Source of the DNA: Nostoc sp. MS1
Lineage (GTDB): Bacteria > Cyanobacteriota > Cyanobacteriia > Cyanobacteriales > Nostocaceae
Assembly (NCBI RefSeq): GCF_019976755.1
Contig: NZ_AP023441.1
Span: 4,895,501-4,959,500 of the forward strand
Direction: 5' to 3'
DNA: 64,000 bases
Part shown: one piece after another, positions 9,178 to 18,715 of the stretch
How the letters are laid out: every line of letters starts with the position of its first letter
How positions within the stretch are numbered: the first letter of the stretch is position 1
Notes under the pieces: generated by a model
What the model saw: only the letters and a program-made list of their open reading frames with translations
Told to the model about the DNA's origin: nothing
Databases searched by the model: none
Made by a program: the position numbers and the translations under genes

Positions 9178-10850
9178 GGGCTTGCTGAAAAAGTCATTTC
9201 AAAGGAAGAGAAAAATTGATTAAGTAGTCAGTCCAGAAAAAAGATAAGTTTTTGTTGTTTAAGGTTTAATGAAATATCAGTTTCGATAATAGAAGAAGTA
9301 AAAAAAGACTCAGTTTTGAAAAATAGGCAAAAAAATACACAAAAAAGCCGTAATAGCAGAGTAGAAAGATTCATAACTAAAAAAGTTATGGCAATAGCGG
9401 TGAAAGAAGTATGAGGAAGTTTAGCCATAACTCTACCAAGGCTAAATCTTCGTTTACCTTGTCCAAACTTGCCCTCAATACAATTACGAATCCTTTCGTC
9501 ATAAGCGGCTTGTTTCTTCTTTTCAGGGCTGACATTTTGGGGGGGTCTACCTAGTGGTGGGCCACTAATTCTAATTCCCCTTTCTTGACACCAAGCTCGA
9601 TTCTCCCTCGTCCGATAAATCTTATCAACATGAACTGATTCAGGATAATATCCGGTGTAGTTTTTGTATGCTTCTACTTGTGATTTTAAGTCTCCTGATT
9701 CGTTAAAGTTGTCCCAACTAATATGGTCTAAAAATACATAGCCATCATAGTAACTAGCTGAAAACTTAGCCCCAAACTCTACTGTTCTCCCGGCTTTACC
9801 TCGGATAATCGGACGAATGTGTGGTTGGTTTAAACTGACAATGCGGTCTTGTATACTAATTTTTTGATTTTCATATAACCATAACTGTTGACGATAAACT
9901 TCTGCTACTACTAGCAACATCTTATATTGACTGTTGCTCAGTTTTAATAGTGACGCACCTAAATTTATTAGCTGCTGAATATGAGTTAAATTTCTGTTGA
10001 TATATTGCAGTTGCTTTCTGATAGCTTTCCTTCTTTCTTTAACTGTTGGTTTTCTTTTCTTGGCTACTGCTAAATAATCCTTTCTTGCTTTGTTTCTGTA
10101 GGTTCTTGGTTTGTTGATATTTCTTACTAATAAGGACTTATATAATGTATCTATGATTGTTTCTGTTTGCTTTCTGGCTTGATTTAATAATCCTAAATCT
10201 GTCGGATAACTTATGTCTGCTGGCGCACAACTAGCATCTAATATTAATTTTCCTCTATTGGCTGGCTTACTTTTTGAATCCTCGACCTCTGGCTTTTTTG
10301 CTCTTACTTCTACCTCCTGTTTATTTTCTAACATCTTCCTGACTATTTCTTGATTGATTTTATTGACTAATTCTATATCTATCCTTTCTCTAAAATGAAC
10401 TAGCATTGACGGGTCAAATGCAGATTCATTACTATATGCTGACATTCCTATAAAGTATTGCAGATACGGGTTCTCCCGAATTTGTTCTACTGTCTCTCTG
10501 TCACTTATTCCTAATTTTTCTTTAATTATTAATGCTCCCAACGCCATTCTAAATGTTTTGGCTGGCGCTCCCATTCTTGCTGAAAATATTTCTGCGTACT
10601 CTGCTTCAAATTTTGACCAAGGTATCATGTTCGCCATGATTACCCATCGGTTATCTGACGCTAGTTTTCCCCCAAAGGGTAGTTCAAAGTTTTCTGCTGC
10701 TTTTTCTTGCTTTTGCGCTCTTCGATACATTTTAACGCAACTTGCTACAAGGATTTTTACTTATCTTACCCTTTTTCTTTTCACCTTATTTTTCTTTCCT
10801 GACCCTGAAACTCTTCATTCTGCTATCTTTCGCCCTTATTCAGCCAGCCC
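9178..10850 (-). mobile_element. complete insertion sequence, IS5/IS1182-like
   Basis: The 1673-base element has imperfect terminal inverted repeats. Left end is GGGCTTGCTGAAAAAG (9178-9193); right end read on the other strand is GGGCTGGCTGAATAAG (10850-10835), 14 of 16 matching, and a flanking TA on each side extends the symmetry. The sequence TATCTA occurs directly outside both ends (9172-9177 and 10851-10856), consistent with target duplication, although TA is shared with the extended repeat so its true length could be shorter. One full-length transposase gene fills the element. It sits between the DUF928 gene and the CHASE2 kinase and splits an otherwise continuous locus. Confidence 0.88.
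9228..10730 (-). CDS. DDE transposase, IS5/IS1182-like
   Basis: 500 residues. The N-terminal DUF772-type domain is clear: LASDNRWVIMANMIPW, EAEYAEIFSARMGAPAKTFRMALG, LGISDRETVEQIRENPYLQYFIG, and SMLVHFRERI. The first catalytic Asp lies in KLILDASCAPADISYPTD, the second in ESVHVDKIYRTRENRAWC, and the Glu in IRNCIEGKFGQGKRRFSLGRV. A hydrophobic tail ends close to the left inverted repeat. The frame is uninterrupted, so the element could be active. The ATG at 10730 is 105 bases inside the right inverted repeat; no clear ribosome-binding site is seen. Exact IS family cannot be settled without comparison. Confidence 0.92.
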   Translation of the reverse strand: MYRRAQKQEKAAENFELPFGGKLASDNRWVIMANMIPWSKFEAEYAEIFSARMGAPAKTFRMALGALIIKEKLGISDRETVEQIRENPYLQYFIGMSAYSNESAFDPSMLVHFRERIDIELVNKINQEIVRKMLENKQEVEVRAKKPEVEDSKSKPANRGKLILDASCAPADISYPTDLGLLNQARKQTETIIDTLYKSLLVRNINKPRTYRNKARKDYLAVAKKRKPTVKERRKAIRKQLQYINRNLTHIQQLINLGASLLKLSNSQYKMLLVVAEVYRQQLWLYENQKISIQDRIVSLNQPHIRPIIRGKAGRTVEFGAKFSASYYDGYVFLDHISWDNFNESGDLKSQVEAYKNYTGYYPESVHVDKIYRTRENRAWCQERGIRISGPPLGRPPQNVSPEKKKQAAYDERIRNCIEGKFGQGKRRFSLGRVMAKLPHTSFTAIAITFLVMNLSTLLLRLFCVFFCLFFKTESFFTSSIIETDISLNLKQQKLIFFLD

Positions 10851-10958
10851 TATCTAAAATATTGGTGACTATATTTGCGCCACCGAGTGATGTTATAAGT
10901 AAGCGTTGGTGAGGAACTAACTCACCAACACCTGAAAAATGTAGATTAAAAATTAGTA

Positions 10959-11879
10959 TTAGTTTGCTGATGCTACTAGAGGCACAGTGGCAATATCCTT
11001 CAAGCTAACGGAGGAAAGTAATTCTTGCCATTGCTTGGTGATAGTTGCGTTGTGAGGCTGGGCAGACTGAACTGCTGCTAGTGTGGCTACACAGTCATAC
11101 CAAATCCCATTTTTACCTAAAGCAGTTGCTAGCTTGAGCGCATCTTTTTGCTGCATAGCTGTAGTTACTTCCGCATTAGGCTGGATACGTTGAATCCAAC
11201 CATCTACGTAAGGTGTACTGGGGCTGAGTTGTCCATCCACTTTCAAGGCTAAAAACCATTGGTAGTTTTTGCCAACAGCTAATGCAGGTGCATCAGCAGG
11301 CAATTTAACAGCAATCACTCCTGATTTTCCAGTCACAGGAATGGTCATTTTGTACTGAATATTACCTGCTTCATCCTTGATACTAAATGCAGCTTCTTCT
11401 GCATTAGTAGCTGGGATATACACCATGATTGTGGGACGTTCGGCAACTGTTGTGCCATAGAAACTCTGTGGCAAAAGAGCGATGAGGGCGGCTGGCCCTA
11501 CAGATGCTACAGTCCCAGGATCTAGTTCGTAAGTGCCAGTGCGAGAAGCACCGCCTGCGGCTTGTCTGGGGGCGCTATTATTTTTCGCTGGGGTAAAGAG
11601 GTTGCCACGGGAAGCCCCACCAGCTGCTTGTCTAGGCGCACTATTGCCCCTAGCTGGGGTAAAGATATTGCCACGAGAAGCACCACCAGTGGCTTGTCTA
11701 GGCGCACTATTTCCTTTGGGTGGATTAAAGATATTGCCACGGGAAGCCCCGCCAGTGGCTTGTTTAGGCGCACTGTTGTTAGTAGGTGGCGTAAATATTA
11801 CTGCATGGGCAGTAGTCCAAGTACTACTAGCCATCAGAGCTACGACACTCAAGATTGTAGCTAGGTAACGATGTTTCAT
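10959..11879 (-). CDS. DUF928 protein with tandem 22-residue repeats
   Basis: 306 residues from the ATG at 11879, which opens a good signal peptide (MKHRYLATILSVVAL, then ...TTAHA). The mature N-terminus carries about four tandem copies of a 22-residue unit, IF(T/N)P(P/A)xxNSAPxQA(T/A)GGASRG, encoded by 66-base repeats. The C-terminal domain (TYELDPGTVASVGPAALIAL, PTIMVYIPA, YQWFLALKVDG, SPYVDGWIQRI, GIWYDCVATLA) is DUF928, a cyanobacterial exported domain of unknown function often found beside CHAT and haemagglutinin genes. The frame could extend 30 residues upstream, but that would bury the signal peptide. It lies between the CHAT gene and the insertion sequence. Confidence 0.85.
   Translation of the reverse strand: MKHRYLATILSVVALMASSTWTTAHAVIFTPPTNNSAPKQATGGASRGNIFNPPKGNSAPRQATGGASRGNIFTPARGNSAPRQAAGGASRGNLFTPAKNNSAPRQAAGGASRTGTYELDPGTVASVGPAALIALLPQSFYGTTVAERPTIMVYIPATNAEEAAFSIKDEAGNIQYKMTIPVTGKSGVIAVKLPADAPALAVGKNYQWFLALKVDGQLSPSTPYVDGWIQRIQPNAEVTTAMQQKDALKLATALGKNGIWYDCVATLAAVQSAQPHNATITKQWQELLSSVSLKDIATVPLVASAN
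11543..11803 (-). repeat. four 66-base tandem repeats inside the DUF928 gene
   Basis: GCTTGTCT(G/A)GG or close variants recur at 11560, 11626, 11692 and 11758, exactly 66 bases apart. Each unit encodes 22 residues, so copy number can change without breaking the frame. Divergence between units is mostly in the middle of each unit. Confidence 0.9.
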
Positions 11880-12053
11880 TTTTAGGTTAGTCGTAATAAC
11901 AAATACATTGTTAAAAGTGTGTTCAACAACTCTGGAACCAATTGCTAATTGAGCCATGAAAGGTGACACATATTAGCTTTTATAAACAAAATCTGCCATA
12001 AATACTATAAAGAAAATGACTTTTTTTCTTTATAAGCTCAGTAATATTACGTA

Positions 12054-14609
12054 TTAAATCCAATTGCCAACCAGAACAAAAGCAGACCAGAAAAATGGGT
12101 CTTGAAAGTCAGTTTGCCGAATCAGACTAATTTGTGCTTGTCGTAATGCTTCAGCTTTAGTCATGTTGGGTTGGCGTAATTGGTCGTAGAAGCGAGTCAT
12201 CAGCATTTCAGCTGCCTTATCTTTAACTGGCCAGAGGGTGGCGATGGTGGAACGTGCGCCAGATTTGACAGCTAAACCCGCTAATCCCAGGACAGCACGG
12301 TCATCGCCTGTGGCTGTATCGCAAGCACTCAGTACTAATAGTTCAATTGCTTTTGCGGAATTACCGCCACGATTTTTGAGGAGTTCGGATAGTTCTTTGA
12401 CGTTGACTTGTCCATCCCAAGTAAGTAGATAGGTATCTTCAAGGCGGGAGCTAAATTGCCCGTGGGTGGCTAGGTGAACAACATTGGCATTACTAGATTT
12501 TATGCGATCGCTAAGAGCTTGATTTGTAAATTTCTGATTAAGTAACATCGAAGATTGTACTTTTTGAGAAATCTGCTTTACTTCTAATTCCACCGCAGGT
12601 AAAGCACTAAACCCAGAGCGGGATTGACTGATACCAGCAATGATCGCCTTAATTTTGTTTTGCCGCAATGATTGGGCAGCCATTAATTGCAATCCTGGCG
12701 ACAAGGCGACGGCATACTTCTCAATCAGATATTGCTTACCGTCATATAAAGCTGCCATCGGGATGTTACGCAACTTCCCATCTAAGACAAAAACTAAGGT
12801 TTTGCTATCTTTAAAAGCTTGATCAATTTCCCCAGGATGAATTAGCCAGTCATAAATCTGTTGAGAAGATCGCTGTCTGTCTTTAGCGTCAGAAACTGGG
12901 TTGATAGCCACTAGTAAGTCATCTAAAGTTTGGTCAATTTGGTTTGATGATACTTGGGTGACATAATAGCGTAAGGGTTTTCCAGCTTGGGAGAGAATCA
13001 CCGCTAGGCGATCGCTTAACATGATGGGATAGATCACCGTGGCATTGGGGTCAACTTGGTCAATTTGTGTGGTTTTATCTAAACAGGCTTCACGAAAGAA
13101 GTTATCGAGTTCGGCGACTTGCAGAGATTCGATTAATTCACGAGCCTGCACTAATTCAGCTTGAGTTGGATTATTATCTAGCAGTAAACCTACTAATTCT
13201 CGATATACAGGCTCTACACTTTCCCGAAAAGAGAATTGGACATCGGAGTTAACTGCAACTAAATCAGAACGCAATGCTTTTAAGGCTTTGACGGCTTCTT
13301 TATAAGCAGCAATGGCTTTTGAGCGCTCGCCCTGTTGTCGATACAATTGTCCTACCTGCCATGCCGATTGAGCGATAATATCGTGGGCTGTAATTTGCCG
13401 AGCAATATTCAAGGATTTTTTAGCTAATTCTTCGGCTTCTGTCCACTGTTGAGTGCGCTGATAAAGTTTTCCCCACTGATGCAGGGCATAGGCTTCGGCG
13501 GCTGCATCTTGAATCTGTTGTGCAGATTGGACTGTAGCCGCCATGAGTTGTGCTTGCTCTTTTATGGGGAGAATTTGCCTAGAGTTGCCATAACGATTGA
13601 GAGTTGCAACAAAATTTATGGCTGTGTAGAGGGAATCATGACTGGGGGGTAATACTTGTAGTTGTTGCAATAATTGGGGCGCAAGGGGTGCAGCATGTTC
13701 TGGTTTGTTGTAGTCGAGAAATAGTTGAAACCGAGCCAATCGCCCTTGTAAACTATCGCTGGGATTGGTAGCGACTTGTTCAGCCTGTTCAAAGTAATCT
13801 AGGGCTGCTTCTGGGTCTTGCGAATTACTGGCATTTTTGCCTAAACTGAGTAAAATAGAACTTAATTGAGGTTTAGCATCGATTTTTTTAGCTATAGCCA
13901 AACTTTGATTTAATATCTTTTGACTTTGAGGATCGCCAATCATTTGTAATGCTAAACCAAGCGATCGCAAACTACTAATTTTGACTTCCGAATCAGGCAT
14001 TGCTGCCAATTTTTGGGTTAACGCTTGTAATTGTTGTTGAGAACGGCGATAAAATCCCAAATTTTGTAAAGCTTGTGCTTGGTTAATCTGAGTTCCCAAA
14101 CTACCGATTGTATCACCCGCTTGTTCATAGAATTTTTGCGCTTTTTGCCAATTGGTTAGGGCAGTTTCGGCATTGCCAAGATGTAGTTGTAACCTAGCTT
14201 GAGTATTGAGTACCTGCGCCCAAATAATGGCATCAGCAGGTTGATTGGTTTGCAAAAGTTCTAAACTGTGTTCAATGGACTGCTTGGCGCTTTCCCATTG
14301 ATTGAGTTCTTGTTGTGCTAGTGAGAGGTAGTTTAAACTGAGGGCTTCACTCTGGCGATCGCCTTGGTTACGGTAATACTGTACAGCCGCTTGCCAAGCT
14401 GTGGCTGCTTCTGTAAACCGTCCTGAATGATACAGGTTTCTTCCCTGTTCTAATAAGTTACTAGCTTGGGCAATTAATGTTGGCGCGTTCAAGGTGTCTG
14501 TAGGTAATTGCACAGATCCTTTTGCTGGTGTCATTGTCACAGATAGACACAAACTGAAAATACTCAAACTCACATACAGCCAACGGTGGTGTTTAATCAA
14601 GAAATTCAT
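12054..14609 (-). CDS. exported TPR-CHAT domain protein (caspase-like fold)
   Basis: 851 residues. A signal peptide (MNFLIKHHRWLYVSLSIFSL, then ...TPAKG) is followed by many tetratricopeptide repeats (about 50-460; for example GRNLYHSGRFTEAATAWQAA). The C-terminal CHAT domain (about 530-851) contains the expected dyad: His716 in HLATHGQFSS and Cys763 in LVLSACDTATGDDRAV, plus GLAGLAVKSGARSTIATLWPV and DPFFWSAFVLVG at the end. CHAT proteins share the caspase/separase fold; whether this one cleaves peptides is unknown, but both catalytic residues are present. TpsB ends 51 bases upstream on the same strand, so an operon is likely. A periplasmic role is inferred from the signal peptide. Confidence 0.93.
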   Translation of the reverse strand: MNFLIKHHRWLYVSLSIFSLCLSVTMTPAKGSVQLPTDTLNAPTLIAQASNLLEQGRNLYHSGRFTEAATAWQAAVQYYRNQGDRQSEALSLNYLSLAQQELNQWESAKQSIEHSLELLQTNQPADAIIWAQVLNTQARLQLHLGNAETALTNWQKAQKFYEQAGDTIGSLGTQINQAQALQNLGFYRRSQQQLQALTQKLAAMPDSEVKISSLRSLGLALQMIGDPQSQKILNQSLAIAKKIDAKPQLSSILLSLGKNASNSQDPEAALDYFEQAEQVATNPSDSLQGRLARFQLFLDYNKPEHAAPLAPQLLQQLQVLPPSHDSLYTAINFVATLNRYGNSRQILPIKEQAQLMAATVQSAQQIQDAAAEAYALHQWGKLYQRTQQWTEAEELAKKSLNIARQITAHDIIAQSAWQVGQLYRQQGERSKAIAAYKEAVKALKALRSDLVAVNSDVQFSFRESVEPVYRELVGLLLDNNPTQAELVQARELIESLQVAELDNFFREACLDKTTQIDQVDPNATVIYPIMLSDRLAVILSQAGKPLRYYVTQVSSNQIDQTLDDLLVAINPVSDAKDRQRSSQQIYDWLIHPGEIDQAFKDSKTLVFVLDGKLRNIPMAALYDGKQYLIEKYAVALSPGLQLMAAQSLRQNKIKAIIAGISQSRSGFSALPAVELEVKQISQKVQSSMLLNQKFTNQALSDRIKSSNANVVHLATHGQFSSRLEDTYLLTWDGQVNVKELSELLKNRGGNSAKAIELLVLSACDTATGDDRAVLGLAGLAVKSGARSTIATLWPVKDKAAEMLMTRFYDQLRQPNMTKAEALRQAQISLIRQTDFQDPFFWSAFVLVGNWI

Positions 14610-14660
14610 AAATAATTAAAAGGGTATAGGAGTGTATGTGTTCTCAGCCGTCAATGGCAA

Positions 14661-16430
14661 TTAAAAGGGTGTATAGCGTATAGAAAAATACAGCCCATTT
14701 TCCTGGAGCGATCGCTTATCTCCTTCTACTGAGGTCAAGGGAATCCCCCAATCCAACCTAGCCGAGAAGTTATCACCCTGCCTCCACAATAGTCCTAAGC
14801 CTGTTCCTACTAAGGTGTCCTGCGATGGGTTTTTGCCATTGTTATTCCAACCTTTACCCACATCAATAAACGGCGTAAGTTGAAGTACACCACCAAGTTT
14901 CGTGGCACGGACTATAGGCAACCGAAATTCTGCTGAAAGAAGTACCCCGTTATCTGTGAGTAATACATCTTGACGGTAGCCGCGTACACTTAGCTGTCCT
15001 CCTAAACCAAATTGTTCTAGAGGTACTAATGAATCATTGGCTAGTTGTATGTCACCCCGTGTTAAAAATAGGGTTTCTGGGGCTAGTTGGCGTACCCATT
15101 GCGTCTGTCCTCGCCAAGCAAAAAAGCGGCTATCTGGTTGATCACTGCTGATATTGGCATCAAACCAACTCAAACCCCAGCTAAATTGCGATCGCGCGGC
15201 AAATACTTGTTGTTGACTACGTTGGGTGTACTCTTGAAAAAAGCGCAGGGCAGAAATTCTCGTTGAACCATTAGCATCTGCACCGGGTGAGAGGCGAAAC
15301 GGGCCGATATTATCGATACCTAACTCGGTTTGGCTTTCCTGACGCGAAAAGGATAGTCCTATCGCCAATTCTTGAGTTGGTTTTTGCAATAACGGTTGTC
15401 GATATCCTAGTTCGTAGGAGTGGGTATTTGATTGAATATCCAAAACACTAAATGGTTCTTCAATCACATGATTCCACCCTTGGTTAAAACCAAAAAATAC
15501 AGTACCGTTACGGGCATTAACTGGTAATATGTAATTGAGGTTAACGGTATTACTGCCATCAGTATTGGCATAATCGACGCTGAGGGTATCGCCTAAACCG
15601 AGTAAGTTGGCTTCTTGGATGTCTATTCCCCGGCGAAAACTACCTACACTGGGCGATCGCCCATTATCTAGAGATGCTGTTAATTTGAATGTATCTGCTT
15701 CTTGTACTTCAACTTGCAAAACGTTAGTCCCAGGAGTGACACCAGATTGCAATTCGGCTGATAAGTTTTGAATACGCGGGTCGAGGCGTAGCAGTTGTAA
15801 GCTTTCTAGTAAGTGTGGTATGTTGAGGGGTCTAGTTGCACCTAATTGTATGCGATCGCGAATGTAGTTACTTCGTAATCGCCTATTGCCAGTAATTTTG
15901 ATTTCTTGTAGGCTACCTTCAATAACTTGAATCTTCACAACACCAGCTTCTAATATTTGCGGTGCAACTAATGCCCCTGTTGTGGCATAACCTTTATCTG
16001 TATAAAGTTTTGTAATTGCATCTCTGACTTTTAACAAATCTGCAAAGGTAATTTCTCGCTTAATATACGGGCTTGTAATTGCTGCAAACTGTTCTGGTGT
16101 GAAAACTGTACTACCAATAACTTCAATCCGCTCAACTTGGAATTTCGCTTGAGGATCATCTTGCCCTGAATCTGGCTGATTTGGTAGTTGAGGTGGAGGT
16201 AGTAATTGCTCTTGGGTTGATGGTGGCGGTGTTATTTCTGATGGTAAAGGATTAACAGGAACGTCATTAAATCTATCTGGTGGTAAGTCCTGTGGATTCT
16301 GGTTTTGGGCAATTACTCTGTTATTAGTTTCGGCACAAAATGCGGATTGATTATTCTGAAATAATACTGTTAATAGGGATATTAATAATAAAGGTTTTAA
16401 TCCACAAATAAGATTCAATGACCTTTTCAT
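14661..16430 (-). CDS. TpsB-type outer-membrane secretion porin (ShlB/FhaC family)
   Basis: 589 residues. A signal peptide (LLLISLLTVLF...AFCAE) and a proline-rich linker precede two POTRA domains: FQVERIEVIGSTVFTPEQF with RDAITKLYTDKGYATTGALV, and LQEIKITGNRRLRSNYIRDR. The 16-strand barrel follows, with the family motif VRGYRQ in QLSVRGYRQDVLLTDNGVLL and the final strand ending in an aromatic (YFSIRYTPF), as outer-membrane proteins do. It would recognise the TPS domain of the protein at 2298-4793 and thread it out. The two partners are 10 kb apart, with signalling genes between them, instead of adjacent as in many Proteobacteria. Confidence 0.93.
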   Translation of the reverse strand: MKRSLNLICGLKPLLLISLLTVLFQNNQSAFCAETNNRVIAQNQNPQDLPPDRFNDVPVNPLPSEITPPPSTQEQLLPPPQLPNQPDSGQDDPQAKFQVERIEVIGSTVFTPEQFAAITSPYIKREITFADLLKVRDAITKLYTDKGYATTGALVAPQILEAGVVKIQVIEGSLQEIKITGNRRLRSNYIRDRIQLGATRPLNIPHLLESLQLLRLDPRIQNLSAELQSGVTPGTNVLQVEVQEADTFKLTASLDNGRSPSVGSFRRGIDIQEANLLGLGDTLSVDYANTDGSNTVNLNYILPVNARNGTVFFGFNQGWNHVIEEPFSVLDIQSNTHSYELGYRQPLLQKPTQELAIGLSFSRQESQTELGIDNIGPFRLSPGADANGSTRISALRFFQEYTQRSQQQVFAARSQFSWGLSWFDANISSDQPDSRFFAWRGQTQWVRQLAPETLFLTRGDIQLANDSLVPLEQFGLGGQLSVRGYRQDVLLTDNGVLLSAEFRLPIVRATKLGGVLQLTPFIDVGKGWNNNGKNPSQDTLVGTGLGLLWRQGDNFSARLDWGIPLTSVEGDKRSLQENGLYFSIRYTPF

Positions 16431-16790
16431 AATTATGAATATAAAATATAATTGCTGTGAGAATAATTATCTAAAAAACAATTAAATAAGTGAGTCTATA
16501 TTCATGAACTCCTACTCGCCAGAAGTACAAATTTACCTGTATCCATTAGAGTTAATCCTTGTCTGTTTGTTTTTAATAGAAATCGTTATATTAAAATAAT
16601 TACAACTAGGTTTAATAACATAAATATTTGCACCCCGATACATCTTACTGATACTATGACTGCATAGTAATCAGATAATATACTGTTATTTTTATAATCA
16701 TTAATAACTTTCTCAGTAAATACCGTATAGTCAGATTCAAATAATATTTAAGTAGCCATAAAAGCCGATATAATTTTATTATCTCAACAT
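16431..16790. other. AT-rich spacer upstream of the TpsB gene
   Basis: No convincing gene. A 31-codon open frame at about 16504 (begins MNSYSPEV) has no ribosome-binding site. The TpsB promoter should lie here, but no clear promoter boxes can be assigned by eye. Confidence 0.5.
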
Positions 16791-16824
16791 AAAAAAATCC
16801 CCTAATAAAAAATTAAGGGATTTT
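16791..16824 (-). terminator. Rho-independent terminator of the GH2 gene
   Basis: Read on the minus strand, AAAATCCC, a short AT loop and GGGGATTTTTTT form a stem followed by a T run, starting about 28 bases after the GH2 stop codon. Confidence 0.75.
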
Positions 16825-16852
16825 CTGATTGTAATAATGTCTTTTAATCTAT

Positions 16853-18715
16853 TTAACATCTGCTGGGAGTGCAGAACCCTTCTCCTGAAAGGGTGGCAGC
16901 CCGAATGGCTTCTATGGGGAACTTGGGAGTGCGATCGCTATATAACAGCCCGTTCGCTTCTTGGAATGTGTCGGTAAATTGTGTGTAACAGAATCCACTG
17001 AATAGTTCAATACTATTTACCGTTTCTAGTAGGGCAGAGTATTTCATTTCTAATTCCGATACACTCCAACAACGCTCATATCCCCAGGCTTTATCTGCAT
17101 TCGGCTCATCTTCTGGGGCATAGGCAATGCCACCGAACTCTGTCAGCATCACTGGTTGCCCTTGATGGGGGTAGTTGTCAAGGGTGAGGATACGTCCACC
17201 TGGGCGTTTATGATTAAGCATATCCGATAATTTCATCTCTGGCCCGTAACGCCGCAGTAGTTGCAGGGGCTTGGTGTCATAATCATGAATTGCCAGAATA
17301 TCTGTATCTGTACTTTCCCAGCCATCGTTACCAATTACTGGACGAGTAGGGTCGAGGGTTTTAGTTAAGTGATACATTGCCAAAACATAGTTGCGGTGCG
17401 CGGCTGTCTCAACTAAATTTGGCACTCCCCATGATTCATTAAAAGGAACCCAAGCCACAATACATGGATGGCTGGAATCTCGTTTGATGACTTCCGTCCA
17501 TTCATGGGTCATGCGTTCTACTGCTTTGCGAGTGAAGCGGTAAGCACTGGGCATTTCTTCCCACACCAATAAACCTAAAACATCTGCCCAATATAAAAAT
17601 CGTGGGTCTTCTATTTTTTGGTGTTTGCGGACTCCGTTGAAACCCATTGCTTTGATGAGTTCTACATCACGCCGCAAAGCTTCATCACTGGGTGGAGTCA
17701 TCAAAGTATCCGGCCAATAGCCTTGGTCGAGGACGAGGCGTAAATAGTAGGGACGACCATTGAGCATAAAGCGATCGCGCTGTATACTTACCATCCGCAT
17801 TGCAGTGTAAGATTTTACTTCATCGAGTAGTCGGTCATTATCCCACACTTCAATTTCTGCATCAATTAGCGTCGGCTTTTCTGGACTCCACAATAATTCG
17901 TTACGGAAATCGTCAATTCCTGGGTCGCCAAGGGCTATACGGCGGTTGATTTCTCCGTTCAATACGTCGTAACTATCATTCGCCAACACCTTATCGCCAA
18001 TGCTCAATTTCATCCTGATTTGTACGCCATCAGTAGGTAAATCACCCGCCAACGCTGCTTCAAAAGCCACTTCCCAACGCTCAAAATCACAATGCCAACA
18101 CAAATGACCGAGATAAGTCTTACCTACTCGCTCAACCCAGACTGTCTGCCAAATACCGCTAGTGCGGGGATACCAAATACTGTGAGGTTTCAATTGCCAA
18201 TCCTGCTTACCACGAGGCTTGGCCAGGTCTTGCGGATCATCGTGCGCCCAAACTGTAACTTTTGTTGTGCCACTGTCATTTAAGGCATGGGTAATATCAA
18301 GGGAGAAGTTGGTGTGTCCGCCTTCGTGTTCACCTATGTATATATCATTCACCCACACACGCGCCCGGTAATCTACCGCGCCGAAGTGTAGTAACAATCT
18401 CCCATCACCTTCTGGTGTGGCAAATTCTCGCTCATACCAACAATTAGGATGAAAATTTGTGTCACCAATCCCACTTCTAGTTGATTCTGGGGCAAAGGGG
18501 ACTTCTATTAAATGCGTCCATTGCTTGAGGTCGCTTGGTTGCATACATTTGCCTTCGTCATCAAAGGCAAACTTCCATAAACCATTGAGACTATGCCAAG
18601 GCGATCGCACCAATTGCGGGCGTGGATGTATGAATGTTTTCTGCTCAACAGCATCCTCGTCATTACTTTCTACTGATAATGCAACTTCATCATTATCAAC
18701 CTTGAGTAATTTCAT
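16853..18715 (-). CDS. glycoside hydrolase family 2 enzyme
   Basis: 620 residues with the three-domain GH2 layout: a jelly-roll sugar-binding domain (about 27-195; LNGLWKFAFD, LLLHFGAVDYRARVWVND), an immunoglobulin-like domain (about 200-305) and a TIM barrel (about 306-610). Acid/base Glu427 is in VPFNESWG and nucleophile Glu526 is in PVMLTEFGG; both sit where beta-galactosidases and beta-glucuronidases have them. There is no signal peptide, so it is probably cytoplasmic. AGAGG about 6 bases before the ATG supports the start. The true substrate cannot be read from the sequence; bacterial proteins of this type are often annotated as beta-galactosidase or beta-glucuronidase. It appears monocistronic with its own terminator. 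Confidence 0.9.
   Translation of the reverse strand: MKLLKVDNDEVALSVESNDEDAVEQKTFIHPRPQLVRSPWHSLNGLWKFAFDDEGKCMQPSDLKQWTHLIEVPFAPESTRSGIGDTNFHPNCWYEREFATPEGDGRLLLHFGAVDYRARVWVNDIYIGEHEGGHTNFSLDITHALNDSGTTKVTVWAHDDPQDLAKPRGKQDWQLKPHSIWYPRTSGIWQTVWVERVGKTYLGHLCWHCDFERWEVAFEAALAGDLPTDGVQIRMKLSIGDKVLANDSYDVLNGEINRRIALGDPGIDDFRNELLWSPEKPTLIDAEIEVWDNDRLLDEVKSYTAMRMVSIQRDRFMLNGRPYYLRLVLDQGYWPDTLMTPPSDEALRRDVELIKAMGFNGVRKHQKIEDPRFLYWADVLGLLVWEEMPSAYRFTRKAVERMTHEWTEVIKRDSSHPCIVAWVPFNESWGVPNLVETAAHRNYVLAMYHLTKTLDPTRPVIGNDGWESTDTDILAIHDYDTKPLQLLRRYGPEMKLSDMLNHKRPGGRILTLDNYPHQGQPVMLTEFGGIAYAPEDEPNADKAWGYERCWSVSELEMKYSALLETVNSIELFSGFCYTQFTDTFQEANGLLYSDRTPKFPIEAIRAATLSGEGFCTPSRC

Noticed and set aside
11522..11868. 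Long repetitive frames on both strands in the DUF928 repeat region
   Set aside because: A 66-base repeat leaves all frames open; only the frame with signal peptide and DUF928 domain is meaningful.
16504..16600. 31-codon frame beginning MNSYSPEV upstream of TpsB
   Set aside because: Hydrophobic and in a spacer, but no ribosome-binding site and no family match.
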